64,000 bases of DNA from Tachypleus tridentatus (taxonomy: Eukaryota; Arthropoda; Merostomata; Xiphosura; Limulidae). The position numbers and the translations under genes were made by a program. The notes beneath the pieces were generated by a model. It was not told the origin of the DNA, did no database searches, and saw nothing but the letters and a program-made list of their open reading frames with translations. Positions 1 to 11,006 of the stretch are shown here, piece after piece. Position 1 is the stretch's first letter. Each line of letters starts with the position of its first letter. The stretch spans positions 153,261,592 to 153,325,591 of the forward strand of contig NC_134832.1 of the NCBI RefSeq assembly GCF_004210375.1, read 5' to 3'.

Positions 1-610
1 CTTTTATTTGCTTGTTGTTAAGTACAATGCTACAAAATAAACTACAGTTGAATTTGCTCATTACAGGTATTGAAATCCAATTTTTGTGATTATGGAAAAA
101 AACAATAAATATTAAGATAAGGAAAAAGTACTTAAAGGTTTTTATTTTCCAAAACAATGCCTTACACAAAATATAGAAATTTCACAATCTAAAAAAAAGT
201 ATAGGAATATTAAATTATACAATTTTAAAAGGCAAAACTAAATATTAATTATCAAATCTTACAGATTTTTCGAACAGGAAAAGATACGTTATACCCTAAC
301 GAGGGTAGACCAAATAATATATTAAAATACTTGGGATTTTAAAAATTTTTTGCGACTAATATTATTGTAGCCATTTTACTGATATTTTATATTTTGTAGA
401 TTAATTTTTGCACAAATATATTTGCAGTGATCTAAATTTGGAAAATTTAAATATACATTTAGATACTGTATGTTTAAACCTTTTTAAGTGTTATATGAAT
501 TCCTTACGTTCATTTTGCTTTAAAAGTGTATGGGTTGTTATCGTTAGGTTTAGCATAACCTTATCTTGAGCAAGTATACTTGAACTGTTGAAATATACGA
601 TAAAATTAAT
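1..610. other. upstream of BRF2, nothing recognised
   Basis: AT-rich sequence with no open frame of note and no recognisable repeat. It should contain the BRF2 promoter and 5' UTR, but I see no clear core element. Confidence 0.6.
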
Positions 611-673
611 ATGTCGCCGAACTGCCCGAGTTGTGGAAATGATACCGTAGAGAGGAGCGCATATTACGCTCAG
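611..673 (+). CDS. BRF2: BRF2 exon 1 (first half of zinc ribbon)
   Basis: Twenty-one codons starting MSPNCPSCG and ending at CAG|GTAAAC. The exon holds only the first CxxC pair of the zinc ribbon; the second pair is 3.35 kb away in exon 2. It was found by looking upstream for the missing zinc ligands, since exon 2 alone opens in the middle of the ribbon. The 5' UTR boundary cannot be seen. Confidence 0.9.
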
Positions 674-3600
674 GTAAACTGAATTATATTTCTTAGCTTA
701 GAAATGGTGTGAAATATTTCTTTGTCTACAAATTTAAGTTTTGAAGTTGAGCAAGAAGTGTTGGAGTTAAACTTTATCCTCTAGCTAAAAGTCAGTACGA
801 CAAAAGCACAACACCAAATAGTCTACAGTACTAGTACTACTCAACTACTATTATATATATATATATATATATATATTACACATGACCTCTTACTTTCCTT
901 TGCATTCCAGTCTATTCATATTTTTGTAGTTGAAGAGTGGGAGCATAAACTGAGAAAGTTTCATCAAAATTAACTTCTACAGTAGTGTATTTATTGACAA
1001 GTGTAAAGCCAATAATACCAGTACAAACAACATAAAGTGAAGAAGTGTACCTAGTTATAAAATGGTGAAAGAGAGAGTTAAGGTTTTTGGTATATACTAA
1101 TGCCAGTGGAAATCACAAGCTGCATCTGCTACTGATTGGGAAATGAAGCTTCAGTCATTCATGAATGTGAAGAGTTGTTGTTTGTAATGTTTAGAGTAGA
1201 GTGTTGTTTGAAAGATCAAGTGTTTCTGAAAGGGTACGACAAAAACCTTCATTCCTGAGATTAAAAAAGGGTGAAAAGTTGAAATGTATTTCTTTTTTTA
1301 GACAGTGTACTGTCTCATATCTCAGCTGAACATTTATATGGGATAATGTATTGTCATGTATCTACCACTAAATGTAATAGAGCCAACAGGCCAGGAAGTG
1401 ATTTAAACATTTTATCATCTGTATAGGAAACTTCTTCAGACACTCTTATTGGCTGATATTAAAAAAGTGTGCTTTTTCAGGTTTCTAAAATCTCTTAATA
1501 TTTTTACATTGTGATCAATTTTTGGAGTTCTTTTAAAAATATGATCCAGAAGGTATTAAATAAAATTTTTAAATTTCATCTGAAGAAGAAACAAGAGATG
1601 AAGAAATCCTTAGATTGTGATTTAAATATCAGAGAGTAAATGAACTTTGTCACTAGACTATTTTCTGTTACCAGAAGAGTAGATTGTAGAATTGTTTAAC
1701 AATAAGAGAACGAAAATTATTGTTTTAAGGAACCATCACATGATCAGGTTTGAAACATCTGTATGTAAGGCTGATTTGGTTTAAAAACCAGAAACATAAA
1801 ATAACTGTCAATCAGTCATTCCTTGTGGAAATAAGTTTTATGGTTGTGTACATGTGTACGTAGTAGTGGTATGTACTCAGTTGTTTAGTGTGTATTATAC
1901 AGGCTCAGTTGTTTAGTGTGTATTATACAGGTAAATTGAATCATTTCTTACTTGTCCTCCACTGGTACAGCAGTTAAATCTAAGGATTTACAACACTAAA
2001 ATCAGGGTTTGATTCCCCTTGGTGGACTCGGCAGATAGCATGATGTGGTCCTGCTGTCAGAAAAACGCATGCAAACGCATATTTCTTACTTATGCCTTAA
2101 ATAACTTTTATTGGCATTAACTGTATGTATTAATGGTACTGTAATATATATATATATATTCATTTAAGATATAACATTTTAATAATGTCCAGTTAGCTGG
2201 TTTTTGTTTATCTGGATCATTCTTGGTCCCATTTAGTCCAAGTAATTGGTGTTGTACTGTATATGTTCATAAATGGCTACATCTTTAAGGGCTACTTTTT
2301 CTTCTGTCACATAGATATTGCGTGTTCCTGTGTTAACCCTCTTTTGACTGTTCCTGTATTAAAACCTTGCATCTTCTATTGAGCTTAGATTTAACAAACC
2401 TTTCTTTACCTCTTTGTATATTTTCATTATTAACATTAACTTGGAATATTTAGATTTGTAGTTCTTTTATTTATTGACTTATATTTAAAAACAAGTTGGG
2501 CCTAAAGTACCAGTTTTGATGCTTGAAGTGTAAAACTATTTTATTAGGTATGTGTCTCATGCTGATCCTCTCTGTCTCTAGAAGTTACCATGTTGTTTAT
2601 GGATTGTTACAGCAATATTTTGATTTGTTATGCGAACTTTAATTTTTTTTGAGAGACTTTATTTTTGTGGCTGTTTTTTATATTATGTTTTTTTCATTCG
2701 TATTTTAAGATTTAAATGTTGTATTTACTTATAACTGTAACAAATAAAATATAAGTAAGATTTAAACTACATATGTGTTTATATACTGGTCAGCAGTTGT
2801 AACTGTTTTAGTGTAAGCACCTGAGGAAAGCTGGAGATTAAAATTTTGTGCTACTTGTAAATCATGGTTGTTAATTTATTGAGTGTTATTTACTGAATCT
2901 GTTTTGAAATTATATGTTAACTTGATCCCTATTTCATTGAAGTTTCTTTAAATATACATTTATTCTGATTTAATTGACTAATTTATGTTTTGTTCTTATA
3001 TCGCTTTGATAACACACCATTAAATAAAATGACATGCAGATGTTCAATGGACCAAAATTTACCTAACATTATTCTACACTACATGAGTTTGAATAATCTT
3101 TAAGAATTCTATTTTGATTTACTGCTTAGAAAGTGTTAATTAATTGAACTTGTGTTATTATTCTTTGTAACTACTAGTTTGCTGGAAAAACAGTAATTAT
3201 TGTACATGAAGTCAACAGTAATTTTTTTGATGCAAGATTATATTTTAGCCTCCTAGTGTTGATTCTGACTTAAGTCACACTGCACTTTCTATTTCTTCAT
3301 ATTTAATGATTTAGTGTATCCTTGTCTTATTATGATTTCTCTTTTAATTAAAATGGTAATCTAACTTGTGTATGTTTTTGTTCTAGAAGTTAATATTTTG
3401 AATTTTGTATTCATATATACTGTAGTCACTTAGTTGGTATTTTGTTGTTTCTAATTAGATAACATTTTGTGATACTGTACTAATATCATTAAGAAACAAT
3501 CATGTGTCATTTTATGTTAATTAGGTAGAAGTTTAGCCCTAATATTTTTCTTGATAGAGAACATACCACTGTAATATATTCTGCCTCCCTGTTTTTTCCT

Positions 3601-5159
3601 GTTATAATTTTATAATATCAGGTAGGTGCATCACAGCTCTGTCTTTCTGCTAAAATCCTGTTACAATTGAGGCTGTATGTTTAGAAGCTATACATGAAGT
3701 TAAATGTTTGATACTAAACACTTGTAGTAAGGATATTTGTGTTTACAATTTTCAGATGTTTGTTTTCAGAAGTTTATTTGTTTTTGTCTTTCTACAATAT
3801 TAAAGGTTTTTGTATATGTACAAAACCTTTTGCAGAAACATGCTTTAAAAGCTTGGTGAATATATTACATGTGGATATTATTCTGTATGACTTAATAAGT
3901 ACTGAGATTCAGTATCAAGTTACATAAAGGTATGGAAGAGATTTAATAAATGGTATACACATTTTATAAAGACATAAAATTGACAACAGTTTTGAGAAAC
4001 AAGATAAACTGAATCCTTTTTACAGGATCACCTTGTGTGTACATCATGTGGAACTGTTGTTGAAGAAGGGAGCTTTGAGAATTCGTCATTACTGGATGGG
4101 ACAACGCTTGTACCCACAAGCAGAAACAAACATGCTTCATCTGTACAGCTGAGTATTAAAAATGTACCAAAATCATTCTTCCAGATAGCTTATTACAATA
4201 GAACAGGAAAGAAAGTACAGGCTGGTTTAAAGAAATCAAAAGACTTGGCTTCTGCTTTTAAATTTAATCAAGATATGACAAATGAACTTACAGATTTATA
4301 TTCTGAACTTGTAAAGACTGAAGTGTTTTTTTTTCGTAAACAGAAGGTAAAGGAAATCTTAGCAGGCTGCTGCGCTTATAAAGTTATGAGAGAAAGAGAC
4401 ATAGCCATATCTCTATCAAGCATTTGTAACTTTTTAGGCTGCACTGCCAGTGAATTCAGTTTCATATATAAGCAGTTTTTGAACATTTCTTCATTTAAAA
4501 TTATAAGTACCAGTGCCCAACAACTAGTTCCAGCTGTTGTAAGTGACCTGAAACTACAGGAAGAAGCTGAAGATGTCACGAAGAAAACGTTGGAGATTAT
4601 TAACTTAGCCGAAAAGTTGGGGTTCACCAGTGGTCGAACAGCAACTCCCGTCGTTATTGGTGCTGCATTTTTGGCTTGGCAGTCTATGAATATTCAAAGA
4701 ATGAAAACAAGTTTCCAGAGGTTTTGTTCTATTGTGGGGCTTTCTAAGTTGGTGACAGCTAATCGTAGAGCCTCAGAATTAAAGCATTTACTGGTGGATT
4801 TGGGTAAACAAATTCCTTGGTTAACTGCAGATAGAGTAACAGTTGCAAATGTTATATTGCACATAGACTCAATCATTAAATATTCACATGCCTTCATAAA
4901 AGATAAGTCCAAATTGACAGATAAAGAGAAGAAAGGTAAAAACGAAAATCCTGATGCTGCTGTTAGCTCTAAACGTGGACTCGTACAAGGAGGACCTTCA
5001 GATGACTCTTGTAAGAAACAAAAGAAAGGACAACTTAGTTATGAAGCAGGTTATGTCAGTGATGATATATCTGATAGTGAGATTGAAAGTTATATCAAAT
5101 CAGACACAGAAATTAAAGAATATGAAAAATTACTTAGTAAATTTGAACAGAAATCATAA
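611..5159 (+). CDS. BRF2: BRF2, TFIIIB subunit (two exons, join 611..673, 4026..5159)
   Basis: The spliced product is 398 residues, against about 419 in human BRF2. In the known family, BRF2 replaces BRF1 in the TFIIIB used at gene-external RNA polymerase III promoters (U6, 7SK and similar), where it binds TBP on DNA with BDP1 and SNAPc in the nucleus. Seen here: an N-terminal zinc ribbon with C5-x2-C8 and C26-x2-C29, then two cyclin-like repeats carrying the family runs LAGCC (first repeat) and FLAWQS (second repeat), then a Lys- and Ser-rich linker. The C-terminal acidic block ISDSEIE (369-375) is identical to the human block as I remember it. The ATG at 611 is the only start that supplies the first CxxC pair. 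Splicing is phase 0 with consensus CAG|GTAAAC and TTTTTACAG. No frame damage is seen. BRF1 is excluded by the short length and by the BRF2-specific C-terminal block. Confidence 0.93.
851..877. repeat. (TA)n microsatellite
   Basis: An almost pure alternating TA run of about 27 bp inside BRF2 intron 1. Confidence 0.9.
1876..1931 (+). repeat. 28-bp tandem duplication
   Basis: Two adjacent perfect copies of a 28-bp unit that begins CTCAGTTGTTTAG and ends TATACAGG. Each copy ends in a CAG|G that resembles a 3' splice site. Confidence 0.9.
1954..2080 (+). mobile_element. tRNA-derived SINE, family B
   Basis: A diverged copy of the SINE best preserved at 20235-20355. It keeps the A-box-like segment ACTGGTACAGCAG, the B-box-like GGGTTTGATTCCC and the tail block GGCAGATAGC. 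Several substitutions show it is old. Confidence 0.8.
4026..5159 (+). CDS. BRF2: BRF2 exon 2 (rest of zinc ribbon, cyclin repeats, C-terminus)
   Basis: The exon starts at GATCACCTTG (Asp22) straight after a pyrimidine-rich ACAG acceptor and runs open for 377 codons to TAA. It supplies Cys26 and Cys29 of the zinc ribbon, both cyclin-like repeats and the C-terminal acidic motif. A start at the GTG of codon 25 would lose the first half of the ribbon, so the spliced form is preferred. A cysteine at residue 350 lies 18 residues before ISDSEIE, close to where human BRF2 has its redox-sensing cysteine. Confidence 0.93.
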   Translation, partial: DHLVCTSCGTVVEEGSFENSSLLDGTTLVPTSRNKHASSVQLSIKNVPKSFFQIAYYNRTGKKVQAGLKKSKDLASAFKFNQDMTNELTDLYSELVKTEVFFFRKQKVKEILAGCCAYKVMRERDIAISLSSICNFLGCTASEFSFIYKQFLNISSFKIISTSAQQLVPAVVSDLKLQEEAEDVTKKTLEIINLAEKLGFTSGRTATPVVIGAAFLAWQSMNIQRMKTSFQRFCSIVGLSKLVTANRRASELKHLLVDLGKQIPWLTADRVTVANVILHIDSIIKYSHAFIKDKSKLTDKEKKGKNENPDAAVSSKRGLVQGGPSDDSCKKQKKGQLSYEAGYVSDDISDSEIESYIKSDTEIKEYEKLLSKFEQKS

Positions 5160-6536
5160 AGAAGGAAATACATTTTCTTCAATTTTTGTGATTTTTGTTT
5201 ATTTTCAATGGATAAGTTGTAATAAGTATTTTAACAACAATGAATAACTTAAAAGGAAACAGCGTCATTTATGAAAGTTTATGGTCGTATAGGAAATCGT
5301 GGTAAGTGCATGTATGTTTATGCTATGCATTTTACTTTTTAAACGTTGCATTAGATGGAAGTATTAGCACTGATTAATCATAGAGCTTTGATGTACTTTT
5401 TCATTTCTATGCTATATTGTTTTTAAATTATGAACCAGTTACTGTTTCAACTGATATCACATGACATGATTCAGGACTAGTTTTATTTCTTCCATATTTT
5501 CCTGATATATTGGTGGTTTATGATGCCTTTGAAAACTATCAACATATTAATTCTGTTTATCAGTAACAGTTTCTGTGACCACATGGTTGTTATTTCCTTT
5601 TGACAGTTTATCCAGTTGTATTACTTCAGAAGGAATTTACCCCACTATTTCATAATGGTTTCCATTCAGTGAGAAATATCTCGATAGGAGACAAACAGAG
5701 TTTTACGTTCTTGCATTTCCCTGGTTGTTTTTCATCCACATTCTATTGGTATATTAATTGTAACTACAAAAAATGCTGTCTTCTTGGACAGTAATAACTA
5801 AAAGTACTTAAGGTGACTTACAGCCAGTTAGTTTTGGTAAACATATTATGATCTTTAGGGTATAATTTGAAAATATTATTTTCTGTTTTTGACATTGGGT
5901 GGACTGTTTTGTGATGTTCATGTTCTCAATGTTTTAATACTTTATTTTTTTCACTAAAATTTTGATTGCAAGAGAAGATGTGTTACTACCTTGACTGCTT
6001 CTCATTCTGAACTTCTGTCAGGGTTCATTGTTATTTTAGAAGTGCTGAAAGTTTCAGATAAGAGCCTTTATACCATAGAATAAATCATACACATTGAATT
6101 TTACTCTGGCTATGTTAAGAAATTGACTTGTGCAGTTGATACATTTTGTTTACTGAGAGGTTCCAGTATATCTTAAAAGTGAATTTGGATAACATAAAAT
6201 AAAAATTTGCCATTTTGTGATGTCTTTGGCATCCAGGTTGCATCTGGTTGCAATTTTTTAAAATGAGAATCTCTTACTGTTGACATCTTTGTTCACATCA
6301 TTGTTAATACTTGGACCCACATTTCTGTTGTCCATGGTAGTCCTAATTATTACGGTATTGCTGCAGTGGTCAACACACCATATAAATTACAGGGATGTTT
6401 GGGGTTGTGGAAAGTTTATTCAGAAAATTACAAAACAAAAAGACTTTCTTTTAAGAGACTCCATATTTGAATGGATTTGTTCAGTTGTGACTTGCACTAC
6501 ATACACCTCTACAGTTGTAAAAATTCTAGTACTTAT
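5160..6536. other. BRF2 3' flank, no gene seen
   Basis: AT-rich sequence after the BRF2 stop that probably includes its 3' UTR. Short open frames at 5600-5794 and 6280-6552 have no recognisable domain and are not called as genes. Confidence 0.55.
6079..6203 (+). other. candidate polyadenylation hexamers for BRF2
   Basis: AATAAA occurs at 6079-6084 and again at 6198-6203, about 0.9 and 1.0 kb past the BRF2 stop. No AATAAA was seen nearer the stop. Such hexamers are common by chance in AT-rich DNA, so this is only a suggestion of where the 3' UTR may end. Confidence 0.3.
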
Positions 6537-6697
6537 GCTGGTTCTTCATTAGAATCAATCTTCTGGAAGTGTTCTTGTGTTGGTTCTCCATGAGAGTCGA
6601 TCTTCTGGAAGTGTTCTTGTGTTGGTTCTCTGTGAGAGTCGATCTTCTGGAAGTGTTCTTGTGCTGGTTCTCTGTGAGAGTCAATCCTCTGAATGTG
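6537..6697. repeat. 42-bp minisatellite, about 4 copies
   Basis: A tandem repeat of a 42-bp unit containing GATCTTCTGGAAGTGTTCTT and GGTTCT(C/T). Since 42 is a multiple of three, the unit makes a 14-residue repeat open frame on the minus strand, which I regard as an artefact. Confidence 0.85.
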
Positions 6698-7485
6698 GAC
6701 TGTAGAATGCCTTTTCATAATTAATGATGTGGTGAATTCTTAGCCTTGCATAGTGTTGAGGTATTTTATGCAAATGTTAGTAGTCCATGCTGTTACAAAA
6801 TTACCTCACAAAATAAACTTAAATTCTTAATATGTAAAACTAATTGAAGGATTTGTCTGGTATTACTGCTAATTACTTAAAAAAAAAAAAAGGATGTAAG
6901 AAAAACTAAAGATACATGAAACCATAAACATGGATTTTGTAAAATCAGCTCTTCATTCTAAGTTATAAGAAATAAACCCAGTTGTGGATATGTTAAGAAA
7001 ACAGATTAACACTGAAAATAATTACTGGTACTTAAAACAATGCGAGGATCTGAGGGTTAAGTGTGGACTTTAGTTAGCTCTAAGTTTAAACTTCACCTAC
7101 AAGTAATTTAACTCTTTAGTAAGCTTATTTATAAACATAAGTAGTTTTGGGCATATAGTGAGACAGTTTACTTAGTATTTATGATTTGCATTATTATTAT
7201 TAAATTGCACATGTAAAAATTTGTATTTATGTATTTTTTGATGCTGAAAATTATAAACAAAAATTCAGCAGACATCTACAGAAGCACAATAAAGTCTTTG
7301 TTACTTAGATATTTGAACTGAAACCTTGATCTGCACGTAATACATTTATGTACCAGTTACAACTATTACCAGGCTTTAGCTAAATGTAATGGCTACTACC
7401 TAATGTAAATAAGTTTTTGATCTGAAGATATCTTAAGGAAACACTTTACTGCTGCACCATCAAGATTTATTGTGGAGTTCCTGAA
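6698..7485. other. intergenic, nothing recognised
   Basis: AT-rich DNA with a short A run near 6880. No gene, RNA or repeat family was recognised. Confidence 0.5.
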
Positions 7486-9480
7486 AGGGTTGTGTGTGTA
7501 GTAACCCTTCGATGACACTTGAATGAAAATAGTGGCGTTTTCTGGACAGAGACACTTAAGACCAAGAGGGAGAGTTTACTAGCAAAGAGAGGTGTCAAGT
7601 TTTAAAAGAGTTCCTGCTTTAACCTGGTGCCTCAGGCCACTTGAATAGATAGTACTCCTGATGAATCAGTCTTGGTGAAAGGGAAAATGACTGAGTTTCT
7701 ACTAAACTCAAAGAATTTCATCATTCAGAGCACAGCAACACCAGCTGTAGTCAAGATCACTGGAGTGGATGGACAGATGTTGGACATGTCACTAGTAGAC
7801 TTCTATTCAGCATTTGTCTTCATGCATCTATGATGACTACTGTAATCCATGGGATGATGTAAAGGTTTTCCATGACATCACTGGTAGCTCATGATAGCGA
7901 GATCATGTGTGGTTGTACAATGAACAACCTTGAGTATTTTATCATCATAGACCAAAACCTGACTACCCATTGGGGTATTGGAGTTCCTGTGATTGGATAT
8001 CTCATACAGAACTGAGGACTTTGGTAGCTTTCTTTCCTGACATCCATCAATATTATACAAGAAAGGACCTGTGATCAAGGCTAAGCATATCATACCTATA
8101 ATGTTCAAGAGGATATCAAGATAAGACCTAGAGACTAGTTCCAAAAATGTATTAAGTAAGTTACTTGTTACTTCCTGGAATGAAAGGACTCGGGATCTGG
8201 CATAGCATAGATGGACACTTGAATAAGGAGTAGCAAAACAAATGGGAAACCATTCTTCATGACAAGAAACCCACTTTGAATAAAAATGCATCTCAGAACA
8301 GCTGATATGGGTTTTAACACTTATTGATAAGCAGATAACAATGTTTTGACCTTTCTAGGTCATCTTTGTTAATCTGAAGATGACCTATGAAGGTCAAAAC
8401 AGTGTTCTCTGCTTATCATTAAAAGTGTTAATACCAGTACCAGCCATTCTGAGATACAGATGGGAAACCAGCTGTATCCTGTTTCAATCCAATAGAGAAT
8501 TGGATGATTCATTATGATGAGATTGAGGATCAGGACTGAGAAACTGGCTACATGTGCAGATTATCTGTATCAATAGGATGAGAAGATACCCAGCAATGAT
8601 GTGCAGATTGGGAAGACATTCTGATTAATATGTTCATTGAAGATCTTCCCAATAAGCTAATGACAGAACTGGGGAGTAAAGGACATCACCACTTTCACAG
8701 AAACTGTCTGTTATGTCATACTTTTAAGTGATCACTTCAAACCAGTCATAAGAGACAAGTGTAATGGCAACTCCATTGGTGGATGGTGTGACTGGGTACC
8801 TTTACTACAATAAACTAAATCCATTGGAGGGTTAACAACCACCCACCTCAAGATGGCAATGTGAGTTGAACACACTGTTCTCCAGTGAGTGGGCAGGTGT
8901 GTGAAAATCCTCCCATGGGGTATTTGCTGCATCAGGATCTGTTCACCAGATATACATACCACAGAAAGATGCACCAATGAAGTATGTGCCATCTCGAGGG
9001 TACATGTAAATTAAAGGTCCACCCATGGAATACATATTGCAGCCAATGTCCCTGCCTGGAAATCATCTTTGTGAACAATGAGGCATCTGATGAGCTTGTA
9101 GACTTTCTGCAATAGTGAAGAAACTGCCCATACTTTATGGCAAAGCTATTGGCTCCATCTGACGGTTTAGCAGATGCTCACAAACACTCAATGTCAGCAC
9201 TTTATCAAGGAATAAATTTGTCAGTGGTATTAATACTGACCACTAAATAGGCAGGTCTTGGTAGATGCTCTGACAAATGCTTCAGAACATTCAGAACAAA
9301 TGATGGAGTTGATGTTGGGATTGTCTACTGGCTCGAGGAACAGCAGCTTACAGCTTCCATCCAAGAGTTTAGTGGCCAGCCCAGCTCTTTCAAAGTTGGG
9401 TTTGGCTTGGCATATGTTAACAAAGGCACAAGGGTGCAAAATTGAAATCCTGGTAAATTGGCAAGAACCCTAGTGAACTG
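7486..9480. other. degenerate coding-like tract, origin unknown
   Basis: About 2 kb with clearly more G+C than its surroundings and many short open frames on both strands (for example 7878-8291 minus, 8732-8992 minus, 9258-9473 plus), all broken by stops. The composition suggests a decayed retroelement or pseudogene, but I recognise no domain on either strand. A palindromic Penelope-like tail (8258-8457) sits in the middle. No function is assigned. Confidence 0.4.
8258..8457. mobile_element. palindromic Penelope-like element tail
   Basis: Two inverted arms of about 80 bp (roughly 8291-8369 and 8373-8454) match each other closely. Each arm carries a GACCTT..TAGGTCATCTT block and TGATAAGCAGA. 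The left side ends in GAAACCCACTTTGAA, as do the segments at 59138 and 36552. The same arrangement ends the Penelope-like element at 36541, so this is read as a terminal fragment in tail-to-tail inverted form. Confidence 0.65.
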
Positions 9481-10570
9481 CTATGAGTTGGGTAGAATAG
9501 TAAATTTGAAAGATGAAATATTTGTGTTAGATCATATGAGTAATAATAAATAAAATTATGCATGATCTATAGTTATTATATTAATTTATAGAATTATATT
9601 TATAAATATTATTGTGTGAAAAATAGTAAAATTGTCAACCTTATAATTTTAGTTAAAAATACTGCTTCTCACAAAATTTATAAAATGCCATGTGTAATTT
9701 TTGAAGAGTACTACTGAAACAATTGTTATGGCTTGTTATAAAATATTCTGAATTATGACAAATTCTAATAAATATGATGAGTTGTGATAGCTGATGTTAT
9801 ACTATATTTTCCTTGAAATGTTTGTGTCAGAAAATTTATAATTTTAAAATAAAATTGGTTTATTGTGAACCTTGGTGGAAAATACTTTTATGAAAACAAT
9901 GTTTAAAACGGATACTGTTATATTTGTTGAATTTATTTGACACCTGGATCTGTCATATAGATATGCTTAGCTGTGTAAACAAATTTGATATGTCTAGCAC
10001 TACCATGTCGTCAATATACTCACATGATCTGTGGATTTATAAAGCCTTACAGTGGTCTTTCTTTGAAGAGTTGTGTGGTGTAGTAATATTCAAGTTCAAA
10101 AATAAATAAATAATCTGCTTGTGAACTGAAATTGTAATTCATCATTGTGCTAAGTGTCTGTTCAAGAACGTGTGTGGTAATCCATAATTGTGCTGAGTTT
10201 CTGCTTAATGACATGTATGCTGAAGGACGTGTGTAATAGTCCGTCATTGTGTTAACTGTCTGTTTAAGGGTGTTTGTTGCCAAGCAAATAACATTATTGC
10301 TTGTATGATTTCTTTCAGTGTAAAGGACCAATAATTATTTATTAGTATTACCAAAAGTGTATTTACTATAAATTAGCAATTCAATAATTTACCATTGTTG
10401 TGAAAATATCTATTATTATTTGCAGACGTAAATTCTTCAACGACTCTGTATAAGAAACTAAATGTTTCAGCAGATTTAGCTTTGAAATGTTATAACTTTT
10501 GTTTACCTTACAGAAAATTATCAATAACTGTGTAGATTAGTACCTGTTCTTTCTCTTAGTTACAATATAC
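9481..10570. other. intergenic with faint short repeats
   Basis: AT-rich. Between about 10135 and 10275 a segment containing CATTGTGCTAAGTGTCTG recurs three times in diverged form (an old tandem repeat of about 55-60 bp). No gene was recognised. Confidence 0.5.
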
Positions 10571-10765
10571 CTATATTAATGTGATATTTATATATCAAAT
10601 TTCTTGCGAATTGATGGTGGTGGTCATGTAGTATTTACATATCAAACGTGTTATGAACTTATGGTCATATTAATATAGTGTTTTTTTATACCAAACATCT
10701 TGTGACGTGATAGTCATATTAAAATGGTATTTTCATACCAAACGTCTTATGAACTGAAGGTCGCT
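10571..10765. repeat. diverged tandem repeat of about 45-60 bp, 4 copies
   Basis: Four imperfect copies containing TTTATATATCAAATTTCTTG, TTTACATATCAAACGTG, TTTTATACCAAACATC and TTTTCATACCAAACGTC, each followed by a GAAC/GACTGAT-GGTC-like segment. Confidence 0.65.
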
Positions 10766-11006
10766 ACAGCAACTGACGTTTATTTCTCAACTTAAAACGT
10801 TCTGTTCAGCTCTAGATGAAAACATTGGTAATTCTGACATATTATAATCGTCTGAACGTTTATTTGGGTTAAACCCTGTTTGTACCTTTCAAAATACCAT
10901 TGATCTGCACAAGATGTCTAGCTTTGTTCTTACAGACAAGGAATCTTTCCCGTGTGTTGATTTCTGAACGTGCTCGATAGTGCCAATCACAGCTGGATAT
11001 AATATA

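Larger units (their letters stand above)
674..4025 (+). other. BRF2 intron 1
   Basis: A 3352-bp GT-AG intron. It holds a (TA)n run at about 851-877, a 28-bp direct duplication at 1876-1931, one tRNA-derived SINE at about 1954-2080 and a second short TA run near 2140. The remainder is AT-rich with nothing else recognisable; a small open frame at 3739-3927 has no coding character. Confidence 0.88.

Noticed and set aside
4035-4037. GTG at 4035 as the start of BRF2
   Set aside because: It would drop the first zinc-binding pair; the exon at 611-673 restores it with consensus splice sites and a matching phase.
7878-8291. A 137-codon minus-strand open frame as a gene
   Set aside because: No recognisable domain, it runs into the Penelope-like tail at 8258, and it lies in a tract where all frames are broken.
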